64,000 bases of DNA from contig NZ_JAAAXJ010000001.1 in assembly GCF_009910705.1 (NCBI RefSeq), forward strand, positions 372,001-436,000, written 5' to 3'. Shown here piece after piece: positions 34,932-44,621 of this stretch. The stretch comes from Microvirga arsenatis. GTDB taxonomy: Bacteria > Pseudomonadota > Alphaproteobacteria > Rhizobiales > Beijerinckiaceae. Made by a program: the position numbers and the translations under genes. Within the stretch, counting starts at the first letter, position 1, and every line of letters starts with the position of its first letter. Below the pieces are notes generated by a model. It was not told the origin of the DNA. It searched no databases and saw only the letters and a list, made by a program, of their open reading frames with translations.

Positions 34932-35986
34932 GAAGGCATTTCCTCTTGCGAAGCACTGGTCGAGCGCAGGCGCTCGACGATGGGGAGCAGCGTGACGCGG
35001 ATGGCATGCGGGTCCGGCACGTAGCGGAATTCCATGGCTTGGCGCCCCGGCGGCAGCAGCTTCCTGACCGTCGCCTCGGCGCCGCTGGCGTAGATCGCCA
35101 CGTCTACCTGCGAGAGAAAGGCTGCGAGATCGGGCGCGGTGATCAGGCGGACATGCACATCGGACACATGAGGCGCGAAGCGCAGGACGCCAGGCTTCAT
35201 GAGAGCCGTGAACTCGGGGAAGATGGACACGATCCCCACCCTGGCCATGGGGTCGATCATGGCAAGCTGCGCCCGCGTCTCCTCAGCCGGGATGAAGCTC
35301 AAGCCCACGACCGGAATGCCGCTCGGCACGAGGTGCTCAACTTCACCGCGGCGATGGGCGAGGGTGACGCAGATGTCGCAGGGCAGGGGGAAGGTCTCGC
35401 CCCTGTGCAGGGCGTCCACCGTCGTCACAACGATCGTATCGTCCGGTCCGAGATGGTCCTGGATCCGGTTCGCATATTGCTGCGTCGTCTCGACGAAGTT
35501 GCCGACCATCACAACGCGGAGCGGCCGCGTCGGCGCCGGTCCGCGCGCAGCACGCGCATTCACGAGAGACGAAACCACCGAGGGGGAAAGGCCCAACTGC
35601 TCGGCTTCGTTGAACAGAGCCTCGATGCGTCGCTGGATCTTGCGGATCGCGTGCGAGCGGAGACCGTCGCTGTTGTGTCCGTCGCCCACGTAGGTGCCTG
35701 CACCGGGTTTGGCCTCGATGAGCCCGGCTTCGCGCAACTCCCGATACACCGTGGCTACGGTCATGTGCGCAATGCCGGCCCGCTCCGCCAGCTCACGAAC
35801 CGAAGGCAGGCGCTGGCCGGTGGGCAATTCCCCGAGAGCGATGCCGAACTCGATCAACCCGCGAAGCTGCGTGCTCAAGGGGACGGGAAGGGAGCGGTCG
35901 AGCGCGCCTGCCAAGTTGGCAAGGATGCGCTCGTCGGGCGTCTGTTCCACCTCGTTAGAACGGGTAGCCTCGTAGGTGTCGGACAT
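34928..35986 (-). CDS. GntR-family transcriptional regulator with a long non-FCD effector domain
   Basis: A 352-residue regulator. Residues 35-100 form the winged helix, with LPVPLSTQLRGLIEFGIALGELPTGQRLPSVRELAERAGIAHMTVATVYRELREAGLIEAKPGAGTYV. The remaining 240 residues are not the usual FCD, UTRA or aminotransferase module. They include LRVVMVGNFVETTQQYANRIQDHL and IDPMARVGIVSIFPEF, which suggests a periplasmic-binding-protein-like alpha/beta sensor. The ATG at 35986 has a poor ribosome site; a GTG at 36004 is an alternative. It leads the minus operon and diverges from the Dpp importer, so it likely controls both. Confidence 0.87.
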   Translation of the reverse strand: MSDTYEATRSNEVEQTPDERILANLAGALDRSLPVPLSTQLRGLIEFGIALGELPTGQRLPSVRELAERAGIAHMTVATVYRELREAGLIEAKPGAGTYVGDGHNSDGLRSHAIRKIQRRIEALFNEAEQLGLSPSVVSSLVNARAARGPAPTRPLRVVMVGNFVETTQQYANRIQDHLGPDDTIVVTTVDALHRGETFPLPCDICVTLAHRRGEVEHLVPSGIPVVGLSFIPAEETRAQLAMIDPMARVGIVSIFPEFTALMKPGVLRFAPHVSDVHVRLITAPDLAAFLSQVDVAIYASGAEATVRKLLPPGRQAMEFRYVPDPHAIRVTLLPIVERLRSTSASQEEMPS

Positions 35987-36039
35987 TGGTTGGAGTTTAG
36001 GCACGGTGCTGTTGACTTTTCTTAATAGAGTGACCTACC

Positions 36040-36057
36040 GTTCTAATCGATAAGAAC
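36040..36057. promoter_or_regulatory. Candidate operator in the divergent gntR-dpp promoter
   Basis: GTTCTAATCGATAAGAAC is an 18-base inverted repeat with one mismatched pair. It lies midway in the 114-base gap between the GntR gene and the transporter binding-protein gene. A related half site (GTTAGAAC) lies inside the start of the GntR gene. Regulator binding is inferred. Confidence 0.45.
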
Positions 36058-36100
36058 ACCTTGGACGAAAAGCCAGGGTCTTAGCAAGAGGGGAAGTGAA

Positions 36101-37681
36101 TTGAAACAAAAGTTCAAACTCGGCGGTGCGCTCGCCGCAGCTCTCGTCCTCGGCAACGTCCTAGGTGGGAGCGTTTCGGCGCAAACCCTGACCATGGGCC
36201 TTCGCGCCGGCCCCGACTCCATCGACCCGCACTGGTCGACGCTCGGCAGCCAGGCCGAGGCCCTGCGCCACATCTTCGATACGCTCGTCATGTCGGATGA
36301 GAATCTGGGATTGAAGCCCGGCCTTGCCACGTCGTGGAAGCCGATCGACGACACGACCTGGGAGTTCAAGATCCGGGAAGGCGTGAAGTTTCATGACGGC
36401 TCGGAGCTGACGGCCGAGGACGTGAAGTTCTCCATCGACCGCATTCCAGTCGTGACCGGCCCGATGAGCATGACCATCTACACGAAGCAGGTGGCGGAGA
36501 CGAAGGTCGCCGACAAGTATACCCTGCACGTGAAGACGAAGGCTCCGGCCCCGACCCTTCCGAACGATTTCATCCGCCTCTTCGTGGTTTCGAAGTCCAT
36601 CGGCATGGAGGCTCGCAACGAGCAGTTCAACTCCGGCAAGGCCGCCATCGGCACAGGCCCCTACAAGTTCGTCTCCTGGGAGCCGAAGGGCGACCTCGTC
36701 CTTGAGCGCAACGAAAATTACTGGGGCGGAAAGCAGCCCTGGCAGAAGGTCATCCGCAAGGAGATCCCGAGTGATCCTGCCCGCATGGCGGCACTGAAGT
36801 CCGGTCAGGTCGATCTCGTCAACTACGTGCCGGCGACAGACTACGCCGCCATGCAGAAGGACAAGGCGGTCGACACCTTCGTGGCCGACTCCGTCTATTT
36901 CCTGAACCTCACCCCCAACGTGAAGGAGACCTTGCCGCGCAAGGTAAAGGTCGACGGCAAGGAGATCGACGCGAACCCGCTGCGCGACCCCAAGGTGCGT
37001 GAGGCCCTGGACCTCGCCATCGACCGCAAGACGCTCGTGCGCGTCGTGCTCGAAGGCCTGGGTCGTCCCGCCAACCAGCTGATGCCGGCCAATTTCTTCG
37101 GCGGCAACAAGAACCTGCCTGAGAAGCCCTACGATCTGGCGAAGGCCAAGCAGCTCCTCGCGGATGCAGGCTATCCCAAGGGCTTCGAGATCGACTTCCA
37201 CTGCACCAACAACCGCCTGCCGGGCGATGCCGCCGTGTGCGAGGCGCTCTCGCAGATGTGGGCCCGGGCCGGCTTGAAGGTGAACGCGAACGCTCTCAAC
37301 GGCACCGTGTTCTTCCCGGCTCAGCAGAAGGGCGAGTTCTCGCTCTGGATGAGCGGCTGGGGCACTCTGACCGGCGAGGCGAGCTACACCTACGGCTCCC
37401 TGGTGCATACGGCCGATCCGCAGATCGGCCTCGGCGCCTTCAACAAGCAGGGCTACTCGAATCCCGAAGTGGACAAGCTGCTGCAGGAAGGCGCCCGCAC
37501 CATGGATGACGCGAAGCGTCGCGCCCTCTTCGAGAAGGTGACGGAGATCTCCATGAACGACCGCGCGCTGATCCCGACCGTACAGATCCAGACGGTCTGG
37601 GCCGCCAAGAAGGGGATGCTGACCATTCCGGCCCGGGTCGATCAGGAGACGCTGGCTTACGAGATCAAGCCGAAGAGCTGA
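36101..37681 (+). CDS. Periplasmic peptide-binding protein of a Dpp/Opp-type ABC importer
   Basis: A 526-residue extracellular solute-binding protein, family 5. A signal peptide ends near SVSAQ. The mature part has TMGLRAGPDSIDPHW, WEFKIREGVKFHDGSELTAEDVKFSIDR and AARNEQFNSGKAAIGTGPYKF-like family blocks. The start codon is TTG at 36101, preceded by GAGGGGAAG, with no better in-frame ATG. It leads the importer operon and is followed by two strong hairpins that should raise its level over the membrane genes. Ligands of this family range from peptides to glutathione; peptides or amides fit the divergent operon. Confidence 0.93.
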   Translation: MKQKFKLGGALAAALVLGNVLGGSVSAQTLTMGLRAGPDSIDPHWSTLGSQAEALRHIFDTLVMSDENLGLKPGLATSWKPIDDTTWEFKIREGVKFHDGSELTAEDVKFSIDRIPVVTGPMSMTIYTKQVAETKVADKYTLHVKTKAPAPTLPNDFIRLFVVSKSIGMEARNEQFNSGKAAIGTGPYKFVSWEPKGDLVLERNENYWGGKQPWQKVIRKEIPSDPARMAALKSGQVDLVNYVPATDYAAMQKDKAVDTFVADSVYFLNLTPNVKETLPRKVKVDGKEIDANPLRDPKVREALDLAIDRKTLVRVVLEGLGRPANQLMPANFFGGNKNLPEKPYDLAKAKQLLADAGYPKGFEIDFHCTNNRLPGDAAVCEALSQMWARAGLKVNANALNGTVFFPAQQKGEFSLWMSGWGTLTGEASYTYGSLVHTADPQIGLGAFNKQGYSNPEVDKLLQEGARTMDDAKRRALFEKVTEISMNDRALIPTVQIQTVWAAKKGMLTIPARVDQETLAYEIKPKS

Positions 37682-37692
37682 TCTCGATACCG

Positions 37693-37716
37693 GCCAGCCG
37701 GCGCATGCCGGCTGGC
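37693..37716 (+). terminator. Intercistronic hairpin 1 after the binding protein
   Basis: GCCAGCCGGC and GCCGGCTGGC form a perfect 10-bp stem with a GCAT loop, 12 bases past the stop. Such a hairpin typically protects the binding-protein mRNA segment from decay. Confidence 0.65.
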
Positions 37717-37722
37717 TTCCTA

Positions 37723-37754
37723 CGGAGGGAAAGCAATTTCCCTCCGGACTTTTT
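37723..37754 (+). terminator. Intercistronic hairpin 2 with T run (partial terminator)
   Basis: CGGAGGGAAA and TTTCCCTCCG form a 10-bp stem around GCAA, followed three bases later by TTTTT. It looks like a genuine intrinsic terminator between the binding-protein gene and the first permease, implying leaky read-through to the rest of the operon. Confidence 0.7.
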
Positions 37755-37830
37755 GTCGATGCAAGTTCCGGAGGGACGTGGCTCCTGGGCCCGCCTCTCC
37801 CGAACAACTGAACTCGATGCACGAGACAGC

Positions 37831-38805
37831 ATGATCGGTTTTCTCATCCAACGCGTTCTGCAGGCCCTCATGGTCGTGATCGCCATGTCGATCATCGTAT
37901 TCCTGGGCGTCTATGCCATCGGAAACCCGATCGATGTCATGATCGACCCGGCATCGGACCAGGCGCTTCGCGAGGCGCTGATCCGGCGCTACGGCTTCGA
38001 CCGCCCGTTGTTCGAGCAGTATTTCATCTTCATGAACAACATGCTGCACGGGGATCTTGGCGAGTCCTTCATCTACCGGCTGCCGGTGCTCAACCTCATC
38101 CTGTCGCGCCTGCCGGCGACGCTGGAACTCGCGCTGACGGCGATGCTGATCGCCACATTGCTCGGAATTCCCCTGGGTCTCTGGGCCGGATACAAGCCGG
38201 AGTCGATGTCCGCCAAGGCGATCATGGGCTTTTCGGTGCTCGGATTCAGCGTTCCGAGCTTCTGGGTGGGCCTGCTTCTGATCATGGTGTTTGCGGTCGA
38301 GCTCGGCTGGCTTCCTTCGGGCGGCCGGGGCCCGACGACGGAAGTGTTCGGCATGAACCTGTCGATCACGTCGCTTGAAGGCTGGAGCTACATCATATTG
38401 CCGGCCTTCAACCTCGCTCTGTTCAAGCTCGGTCTCCTCATCCGCCTGACGCGGGCCGGCACCGTCGAGGTGATGAGCTCCGACTATGTGCGCTTCGCCC
38501 GCGCCCAGGGCCTCTCCGAAGGCAAGGTGGTCGGCCTTCACGTGCTCAAGAACATCTCGATTCCCATCGTGACGGTCTTCGGCCTCGAGCTCGGCTCGAC
38601 CCTTGCCTTCGCGGTGGTCACGGAGACGGTCTTCAACTGGCCGGGAATGGGAAAGCTGATCATCGATTCCATCACCGTGCTCGATCGGCCCGTCATGGTC
38701 GCCTACCTCATCCTCGTGGTGTTTCTCTTCGTCATGATCAATCTTGTGGTCGATCTCATCTACGGCCAGCTTGATCCGCGCATCCGCGTAAAGGCCGCAT
38801 CATGA
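37831..38805 (+). CDS. Dpp-type ABC transporter permease (DppB-like)
   Basis: A 324-residue inner-membrane permease with the DppB/OppB N-terminus (IQRVLQALMVVIAMSIIVFLGVY), about six helices and the cytoplasmic ATPase-contact loop EVMSSDYVRFARAQGLSEGKVVGLHVLKN. The ATG at 37831 marks the start of the first conserved residues; the frame is open further upstream through the hairpins. Its stop overlaps the next gene start (ATGA). Confidence 0.93.
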   Translation: MIGFLIQRVLQALMVVIAMSIIVFLGVYAIGNPIDVMIDPASDQALREALIRRYGFDRPLFEQYFIFMNNMLHGDLGESFIYRLPVLNLILSRLPATLELALTAMLIATLLGIPLGLWAGYKPESMSAKAIMGFSVLGFSVPSFWVGLLLIMVFAVELGWLPSGGRGPTTEVFGMNLSITSLEGWSYIILPAFNLALFKLGLLIRLTRAGTVEVMSSDYVRFARAQGLSEGKVVGLHVLKNISIPIVTVFGLELGSTLAFAVVTETVFNWPGMGKLIIDSITVLDRPVMVAYLILVVFLFVMINLVVDLIYGQLDPRIRVKAAS

Positions 38806-39713
38806 GCAGCTCCGCCGCATTGACTCTGCCGGCCGAGACCGGCTGGACCCGGTTCTCCAATTTCTGGTCCGACTTCCGTCAAAGCCCGGTGGCCGTCGCA
38901 GCGCTGTTCGTGGTCGTCGTCGTGATCCTCATGGCGGTCCTCGCGCCTTTCGTGGCGCCGCAGGATCCATACAACCAGGGGGCGCTCGACCTCTTCGATG
39001 CACGGCTGGAGCCGGGCGAGACCGGCTCGGGCGGCTACGTGCACTGGCTCGGCACCGACGCCGCCGGGCGCGACATCCTCTCCGCCATCCTCTACGGCCT
39101 GCGCACGAGCCTGATCGTCGGCGTCATGGCCGGCACCCTGGCGCTGATCCTCGGAACGACGGTCGGTCTCATTGCCGCCTACTACGGCGGCCGGGTCGAA
39201 GCGCTCATCATGCGCATCATCGACCTGCAGCTCTCCCTGCCGGCGATCCTGCTCGCGCTTGTTCTCGTCGCACTTCTCGGGCAGGGACTCATGCAGCTCG
39301 TCGCTGCCCTGGTGGCAGCCCAGTATGCCTACTTCGCACGCACCACCCATGGTGCCGCCAGTGCGGAGCGGCGGAAGGATTACATCGAGGCTGCGCTCTC
39401 GACGCCGCTGCCCGCCCGCCACGTCCTGTTCCGCCACCTCCTGCCGAACGCGCTCCCGCCCCTGATCGTGGTGGCGACGGTGCAGGTGGCGAATTCCATA
39501 GCGCTCGAGGCGACCCTGTCTTTCCTGGGGCTCGGCCTGCCTCTGACGCAGCCGTCGCTCGGCTCGCTGATCTCCAACGGCTTTCAGTTCCTGCTGTCGG
39601 GCCGCTACTGGATCTCGATCTATCCCGGCATCGCCCTGATGCTGACCGTGGTTGCCATCAATCTGGTGGGCGACCAGGTTCGCAACGTCCTGAATCCGAG
39701 GCGCAGCCGATGA
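38802..39713 (+). CDS. Dpp-type ABC transporter permease (DppC-like)
   Basis: A 303-residue permease with the DppC/OppC pattern: a cytoplasmic N-terminal arm, the first helix (VAVAALFVVVVVILMAVLAPFVAP), the conserved HWLGTDAAGRDILSAILYGLRTSLIVG, and the coupling loop RRKDYIEAALSTPLPARHVLFRHLLPNALPPL. ATGA overlaps at both ends couple it to the neighbouring genes. With the DppB-like protein it forms the transmembrane channel. Confidence 0.94.
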   Translation: MSSSAALTLPAETGWTRFSNFWSDFRQSPVAVAALFVVVVVILMAVLAPFVAPQDPYNQGALDLFDARLEPGETGSGGYVHWLGTDAAGRDILSAILYGLRTSLIVGVMAGTLALILGTTVGLIAAYYGGRVEALIMRIIDLQLSLPAILLALVLVALLGQGLMQLVAALVAAQYAYFARTTHGAASAERRKDYIEAALSTPLPARHVLFRHLLPNALPPLIVVATVQVANSIALEATLSFLGLGLPLTQPSLGSLISNGFQFLLSGRYWISIYPGIALMLTVVAINLVGDQVRNVLNPRRSR

Positions 39714-40680
39714 CTGAAGCCGTCCTTCGCGTCAAAGATCTTCAGACGCAGTTCCAGACCCGGGCCGGCGTTCTCAAGGCCGTCGACGGCGTCAGCTTCG
39801 AGGTGAGGCGCGGGCGCATCCTCGGCCTTGTGGGCGAGTCAGGGTCCGGCAAGAGCGTGACGGGCTACTCCATCCTCGGCTTGATCGAGCCGCCGGGCAA
39901 GATCGCGGGCGGCGAGGTTCTCCTGAACGGAAAGGATCTGACCCGCCTGAAGGGCGAAGCCATGCGCAAGGTGCGCGGCGCCCAGATCGCCATGGTCTTC
40001 CAGGACCCGATGATGACCCTCAACCCGGTTCTCAAGATCGGAACGCAGATGATCGCTGCGGTGCGGGCGCATGACAGGGTATCGCGGAAGGCGGCCCGCG
40101 CAAGGGCTCGCGATGCCCTCGCCAAGGTTGGAATTCCGAGCCCCGATGAACGGCTGGAGGCTTACCCGCATCAGCTTTCGGGAGGTATGCGCCAGCGCGT
40201 GGCCATTGCCATCGCCCTCCTGCACAATCCGGCCGTCATCATCGCGGACGAGCCCACCACGGCACTCGACGTGTCCATCCAGGGACAGATCCTTGCCGAG
40301 GTTCGACGCCTTGCGGACGAGACCGGCACCGCCTTCGTGTGGGTGACGCACGATCTTGCCGTGGTGTCGAGCCTCGCCGACGACATCTGCGTCATGTATG
40401 CGGGCCGCGTGGTCGAAAGCGGCCCGGCTGCCGACGTGATCGCCTCACCGCGCCACCCTTATACCGCAGGGCTCCTCGCCTCCGTTCCGGCCGAGCACGA
40501 GTTAGGAACGAAGCTCCCGCAGGTTCCCGGATCGACGCCTTCCCTGGCGAACCTGCCGCCCGGCTGCGCCTTTGCGCCGCGCTGCGCCAAAGCCGGCCCT
40601 GCCTGCACCACCACGCCGCCCGTTCAGCACTTCGAGGACGGCCGCACCGCCCTCTGCCATTACCCCATCGAGCCCGTTTC

Positions 40681-41685
<1,005 letters not shown>

Positions 41686-41702
41686 ACCAGAGACCGAGAG
41701 AA

Positions 41703-43226
41703 ATGACCCAGCAAGCTTCCCTCGCGGCGCTCCAGGAGCGCATTGCCGCCGTCAACGACGTGCTGAACGCTACGTCCCTTCTGACATGGGACTCCCGCAC
41801 GATGATGCCGGCCGGCGGCGCCGAAACGCGCGGCCATCAGATCGCGACCCTGACCCGCATCGCCCGCGACCTTCTCCTGGCTCCTGAGACCGAGAGCGCT
41901 CTCGAGAAGGCCGAGCGGGCCGTCGAGGGACTGCCGGAGGGCGCGGCCGAGCGGCGCATGGTCGAGCAGACCCGCCATGCCGTCGAGCACCACCGGAGCG
42001 TCCCGGGCTCGCTGATCCAGGAGCGTGCGGCTCTTCGCACCGTGGCACAGGCCGCATGGATCGAAGCACGGTCGAAAAGCGAACTCGCGATCTTCGCTCC
42101 CCACCTTGCGCGGACCGTCGAGCTCTCCCGCGCCTATGCCGATTGCATCGGCTGGACCGAGCATCCTTACGATGCCATGGTCTCCATCTACGAGCCGGGC
42201 GAGACCGCAGCCAGCCTCAAGGCGCTGTTCGGCCGCTTGCGGGCCGGTTTGCTGCCGATCCTCGACGTGGCCCGCTCGCGGCCTCAGCCGCGCTCGGATT
42301 TCCTCTTCCGGGATTTCCCGGAAGAGGGGCAGCGCGCCTTCGGCCTGAGCCTGGCGGAACGGCTGGGCTACGATCTCCAGCGCGGCCGGCTCGACACCAC
42401 CGTTCACCCCTTCGAGGTGTCTTTCACGCGCAACGACGTGCGCATCACCACCCGCTACAACCGGAACTACCTTCCTGCCTCCATCTTCGGAACCGCTCAC
42501 GAGACCGGCCATGGCCTCTACGAGCAGGGAGTCGATCCGGCCTATACGCGCACGACGCTGGCAACCGACCTCGTGGGGCTCTATGCGGTCGGCGGCACCA
42601 GTTTCGGGGCCCATGAGTCCCAGTCGCGGCTGTGGGAAAACCACATCGTGCGCAGCCGGACCTTCTGGGAAAAACACTTCCCCGAGCTTCAGCGCTATTT
42701 TCCTCAGCAACTGAGCGATGTCAGCGCAGAGGAGTTCTACCGCGCCGTGACGCGGGTGGAGCCCGGCTTGATCCGCGTCGAGGCCGATGAGCTGACCTAC
42801 GACTTCCACATCATGCTGCGCGTCGAAATCGAATGCGCGCTGATGGACGGGTCGCTCTCCGTGTCTGACCTTCCCAGCGCCTGGAACGCCACGATCAAGC
42901 GCGATCTTAACCTCACGGTTCCCGATGATGCCAAGGGAGTCCTGCAGGATGTGCACTGGTCGACGGGGTATATCGGCTCCTTCCCGACATACACGATCGG
43001 CAACATCATGGGCGCGCAGGTGATGGAGACGCTGCGGCAGCAGAACCCGGCCCTCGACGCCTCGATCGAGGCCGGTGACTACGCTGTGCTCGCTGAGGAG
43101 CTTCACACCCGGATCTGGCAGCACGGCCGCCGCTTCATGCGGGACGAACTGCTGGAGCGCGAGACGGGACGCCGCCTCGATCCGGCGCCCTACCTCGCCT
43201 ACCTCAGGGGCAAATACGTTTCCTGA
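41703..43226 (+). CDS. Carboxypeptidase M32 (Taq metallocarboxypeptidase)
   Basis: A 507-residue cytoplasmic zinc carboxypeptidase that removes C-terminal residues from peptides. The zinc site is His266-Glu267-x2-His270 in TAHETGHGLYEQG, with the third ligand region at Glu305 (GAHESQSRLWENH). DXRXT-like and downstream DELTYDFHIMLR motifs also agree. It begins 17 bases after the last importer gene, so peptides brought in are probably degraded by it along with the DmpA-like and isoaspartyl peptidases of the divergent operon. Confidence 0.94.
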   Translation: MTQQASLAALQERIAAVNDVLNATSLLTWDSRTMMPAGGAETRGHQIATLTRIARDLLLAPETESALEKAERAVEGLPEGAAERRMVEQTRHAVEHHRSVPGSLIQERAALRTVAQAAWIEARSKSELAIFAPHLARTVELSRAYADCIGWTEHPYDAMVSIYEPGETAASLKALFGRLRAGLLPILDVARSRPQPRSDFLFRDFPEEGQRAFGLSLAERLGYDLQRGRLDTTVHPFEVSFTRNDVRITTRYNRNYLPASIFGTAHETGHGLYEQGVDPAYTRTTLATDLVGLYAVGGTSFGAHESQSRLWENHIVRSRTFWEKHFPELQRYFPQQLSDVSAEEFYRAVTRVEPGLIRVEADELTYDFHIMLRVEIECALMDGSLSVSDLPSAWNATIKRDLNLTVPDDAKGVLQDVHWSTGYIGSFPTYTIGNIMGAQVMETLRQQNPALDASIEAGDYAVLAEELHTRIWQHGRRFMRDELLERETGRRLDPAPYLAYLRGKYVS

Positions 43227-43242
43227 TGGAGGGCATTTGAGA

Positions 43243-43362
43243 AGCTGCGTTGACCCTGCATACAAGAGCGCGGTGCTCAAGACAGACGGCTTCTTCAGCC
43301 ACACGCCGAAGCCAGGTTTTTCCGGCGCCGACAGCTTCACCTATACCACCAAGAGTGCCTAA
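43243..43362 (+). pseudogene. Remnant of a cadherin-like (VCBS/Big_9) repeat
   Basis: This frame encodes a stretch including VLKTDGFFSHTPKPGFSGADSF, then TYTTKSA and a stop. It lines up with the repeat [24 protein letters not shown] in the RTX protein at 16077. No start codon or N-terminal context remains and the M32 gene ends just upstream, so it looks like the 3' scrap of a lost adhesin gene at the boundary of the less GC-rich region. Confidence 0.55.
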
Positions 43363-43563
43363 CGCGACTCCGATACCGGCACGTCTACCATGCGGGTGTT
43401 ACAGCCTCGACGGCTGCGGTAAAGTTTGCAGTAATCGAAAACATGGTCCAGGCCTCAGCCGCCGACTTCATCGCAATCCAATGTAACCTAAGCACTCGCG
43501 GAGCCGTTCAACCCGGAACGGCTTTCCATAGAGGCACATGCATTGAAGAAAAGCCTAACCAGT
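43363..43563. other. Short gene-free gap at the composition boundary
   Basis: No convincing gene is seen here. Together with the repeat scrap just upstream it separates the GC-rich Dpp-M32 operon from the less GC-rich right part of the window. Confidence 0.4.
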
Positions 43564-44496
43564 CTAACGCGCCATATCGCTATCCTCGAGGGAAAATGCC
43601 TCTGCCACAGTATCGGCGCCGAGCATCTCCTTCGCACTGTGGCCGGCTCCTTTCGCAACAACTAGACGCCAGCGAAGGTCCCAACCTTTGGCCAGTGCAG
43701 TTGATTTTGCTAGATTGAATGTGAAGTAGCCTCGTTCCAGCCGGGTTGCACCTTGTCTCACTGCCGTGGGGGACTTCAACAGGTTTTTATCACCGGTATC
43801 ATTCTTGCCCAGATAGATCGTGATCGGAAGTTCGAGGTAGGCCTTCAAGCGCTCTTCTTCCTCTGCCGGGCTGAAAACTCCGCCCAAACCATAAGGCGCC
43901 GCCTCACTGGTCGATGGAAGAACATAGGTTGAGGGATTTGCAATCACGATCTTCAGGGCGTCTAGGGGTGGGTAGAATGCTGCCACGCGCGACAAGAATT
44001 GCGCACCAGCCGAGTGGCCGAACAAGTAGTATGGGATTTTTGGTTTTCCTTCTCGGAACCTTGCCCACCGGATAAGGTCCGGGACGAGTGCAACGGTCCA
44101 TTGGTCGCGAGGTTGAACGTGTTGCCCTCGAATGACACCTCCTCGTTGATACTTCCAAGCCGGGAAACGCTCTTCATCCAAATGCGGAGCAAAGACGATC
44201 ATGCAACTCTGGTCTGCGAACTCACGAGCAGAGTTGCGATAGGAGAGAGGATCCCGGTCGATGCCATGAAATACAAATAACAGTGCGGAGACTTCGCAGC
44301 CCTTCGGACGATAGGTGTAGACTGTGATCGGAGTCCTACGAAGGTGCGCAACAACCCTGTCGCCGTCATGATCGCGACTATATCCGGACGACAACCCGGG
44401 AAGGCTGAAAATTCCAAGAACTAAAACCGTATAGATAAATATTATACGGCACTGTGCATCGCTGACTATTTTCGAAAGCTTAATGTGTGCAAGCAC
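43564..44496 (-). CDS. Exported alpha/beta hydrolase, LpqC/PHB-depolymerase-like
   Basis: A 310-residue alpha/beta hydrolase. The N-terminus has a hydrophobic segment (IIFIYTVLVLGIFSLPGL), so it is likely exported or membrane-anchored. An oxyanion-type HGI follows (LLFVFHGIDRDP), the nucleophile elbow is GHSAGAQ, and a late His lies in GAGHSAKEML. The acid is not obvious. The start is uncertain: a GTG at 44496 with a poor ribosome site is the earliest candidate. It is the first gene of the less GC-rich region. Substrate unknown: esters, polyesters or peptide-like material are possible. Confidence 0.78.
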   Translation of the reverse strand: MLAHIKLSKIVSDAQCRIIFIYTVLVLGIFSLPGLSSGYSRDHDGDRVVAHLRRTPITVYTYRPKGCEVSALLFVFHGIDRDPLSYRNSAREFADQSCMIVFAPHLDEERFPAWKYQRGGVIRGQHVQPRDQWTVALVPDLIRWARFREGKPKIPYYLFGHSAGAQFLSRVAAFYPPLDALKIVIANPSTYVLPSTSEAAPYGLGGVFSPAEEEERLKAYLELPITIYLGKNDTGDKNLLKSPTAVRQGATRLERGYFTFNLAKSTALAKGWDLRWRLVVAKGAGHSAKEMLGADTVAEAFSLEDSDMAR

Positions 44497-44621
44497 CTGA
44501 ATCCATTGTCGTTGTTTGTCACATGTATGATTCTGACGCGAATAGACTCGTCCGGATCAGTTTATGTACATTTACGGTTGGGACCCTGGCGTGGAATTTG
44601 GCTTCGAATGCATTGACTCAA

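Noticed and set aside
36161..37822. A 553-codon open frame on the minus strand
   Set aside because: It is antisense to the peptide-binding protein gene, which has a signal peptide and family blocks.
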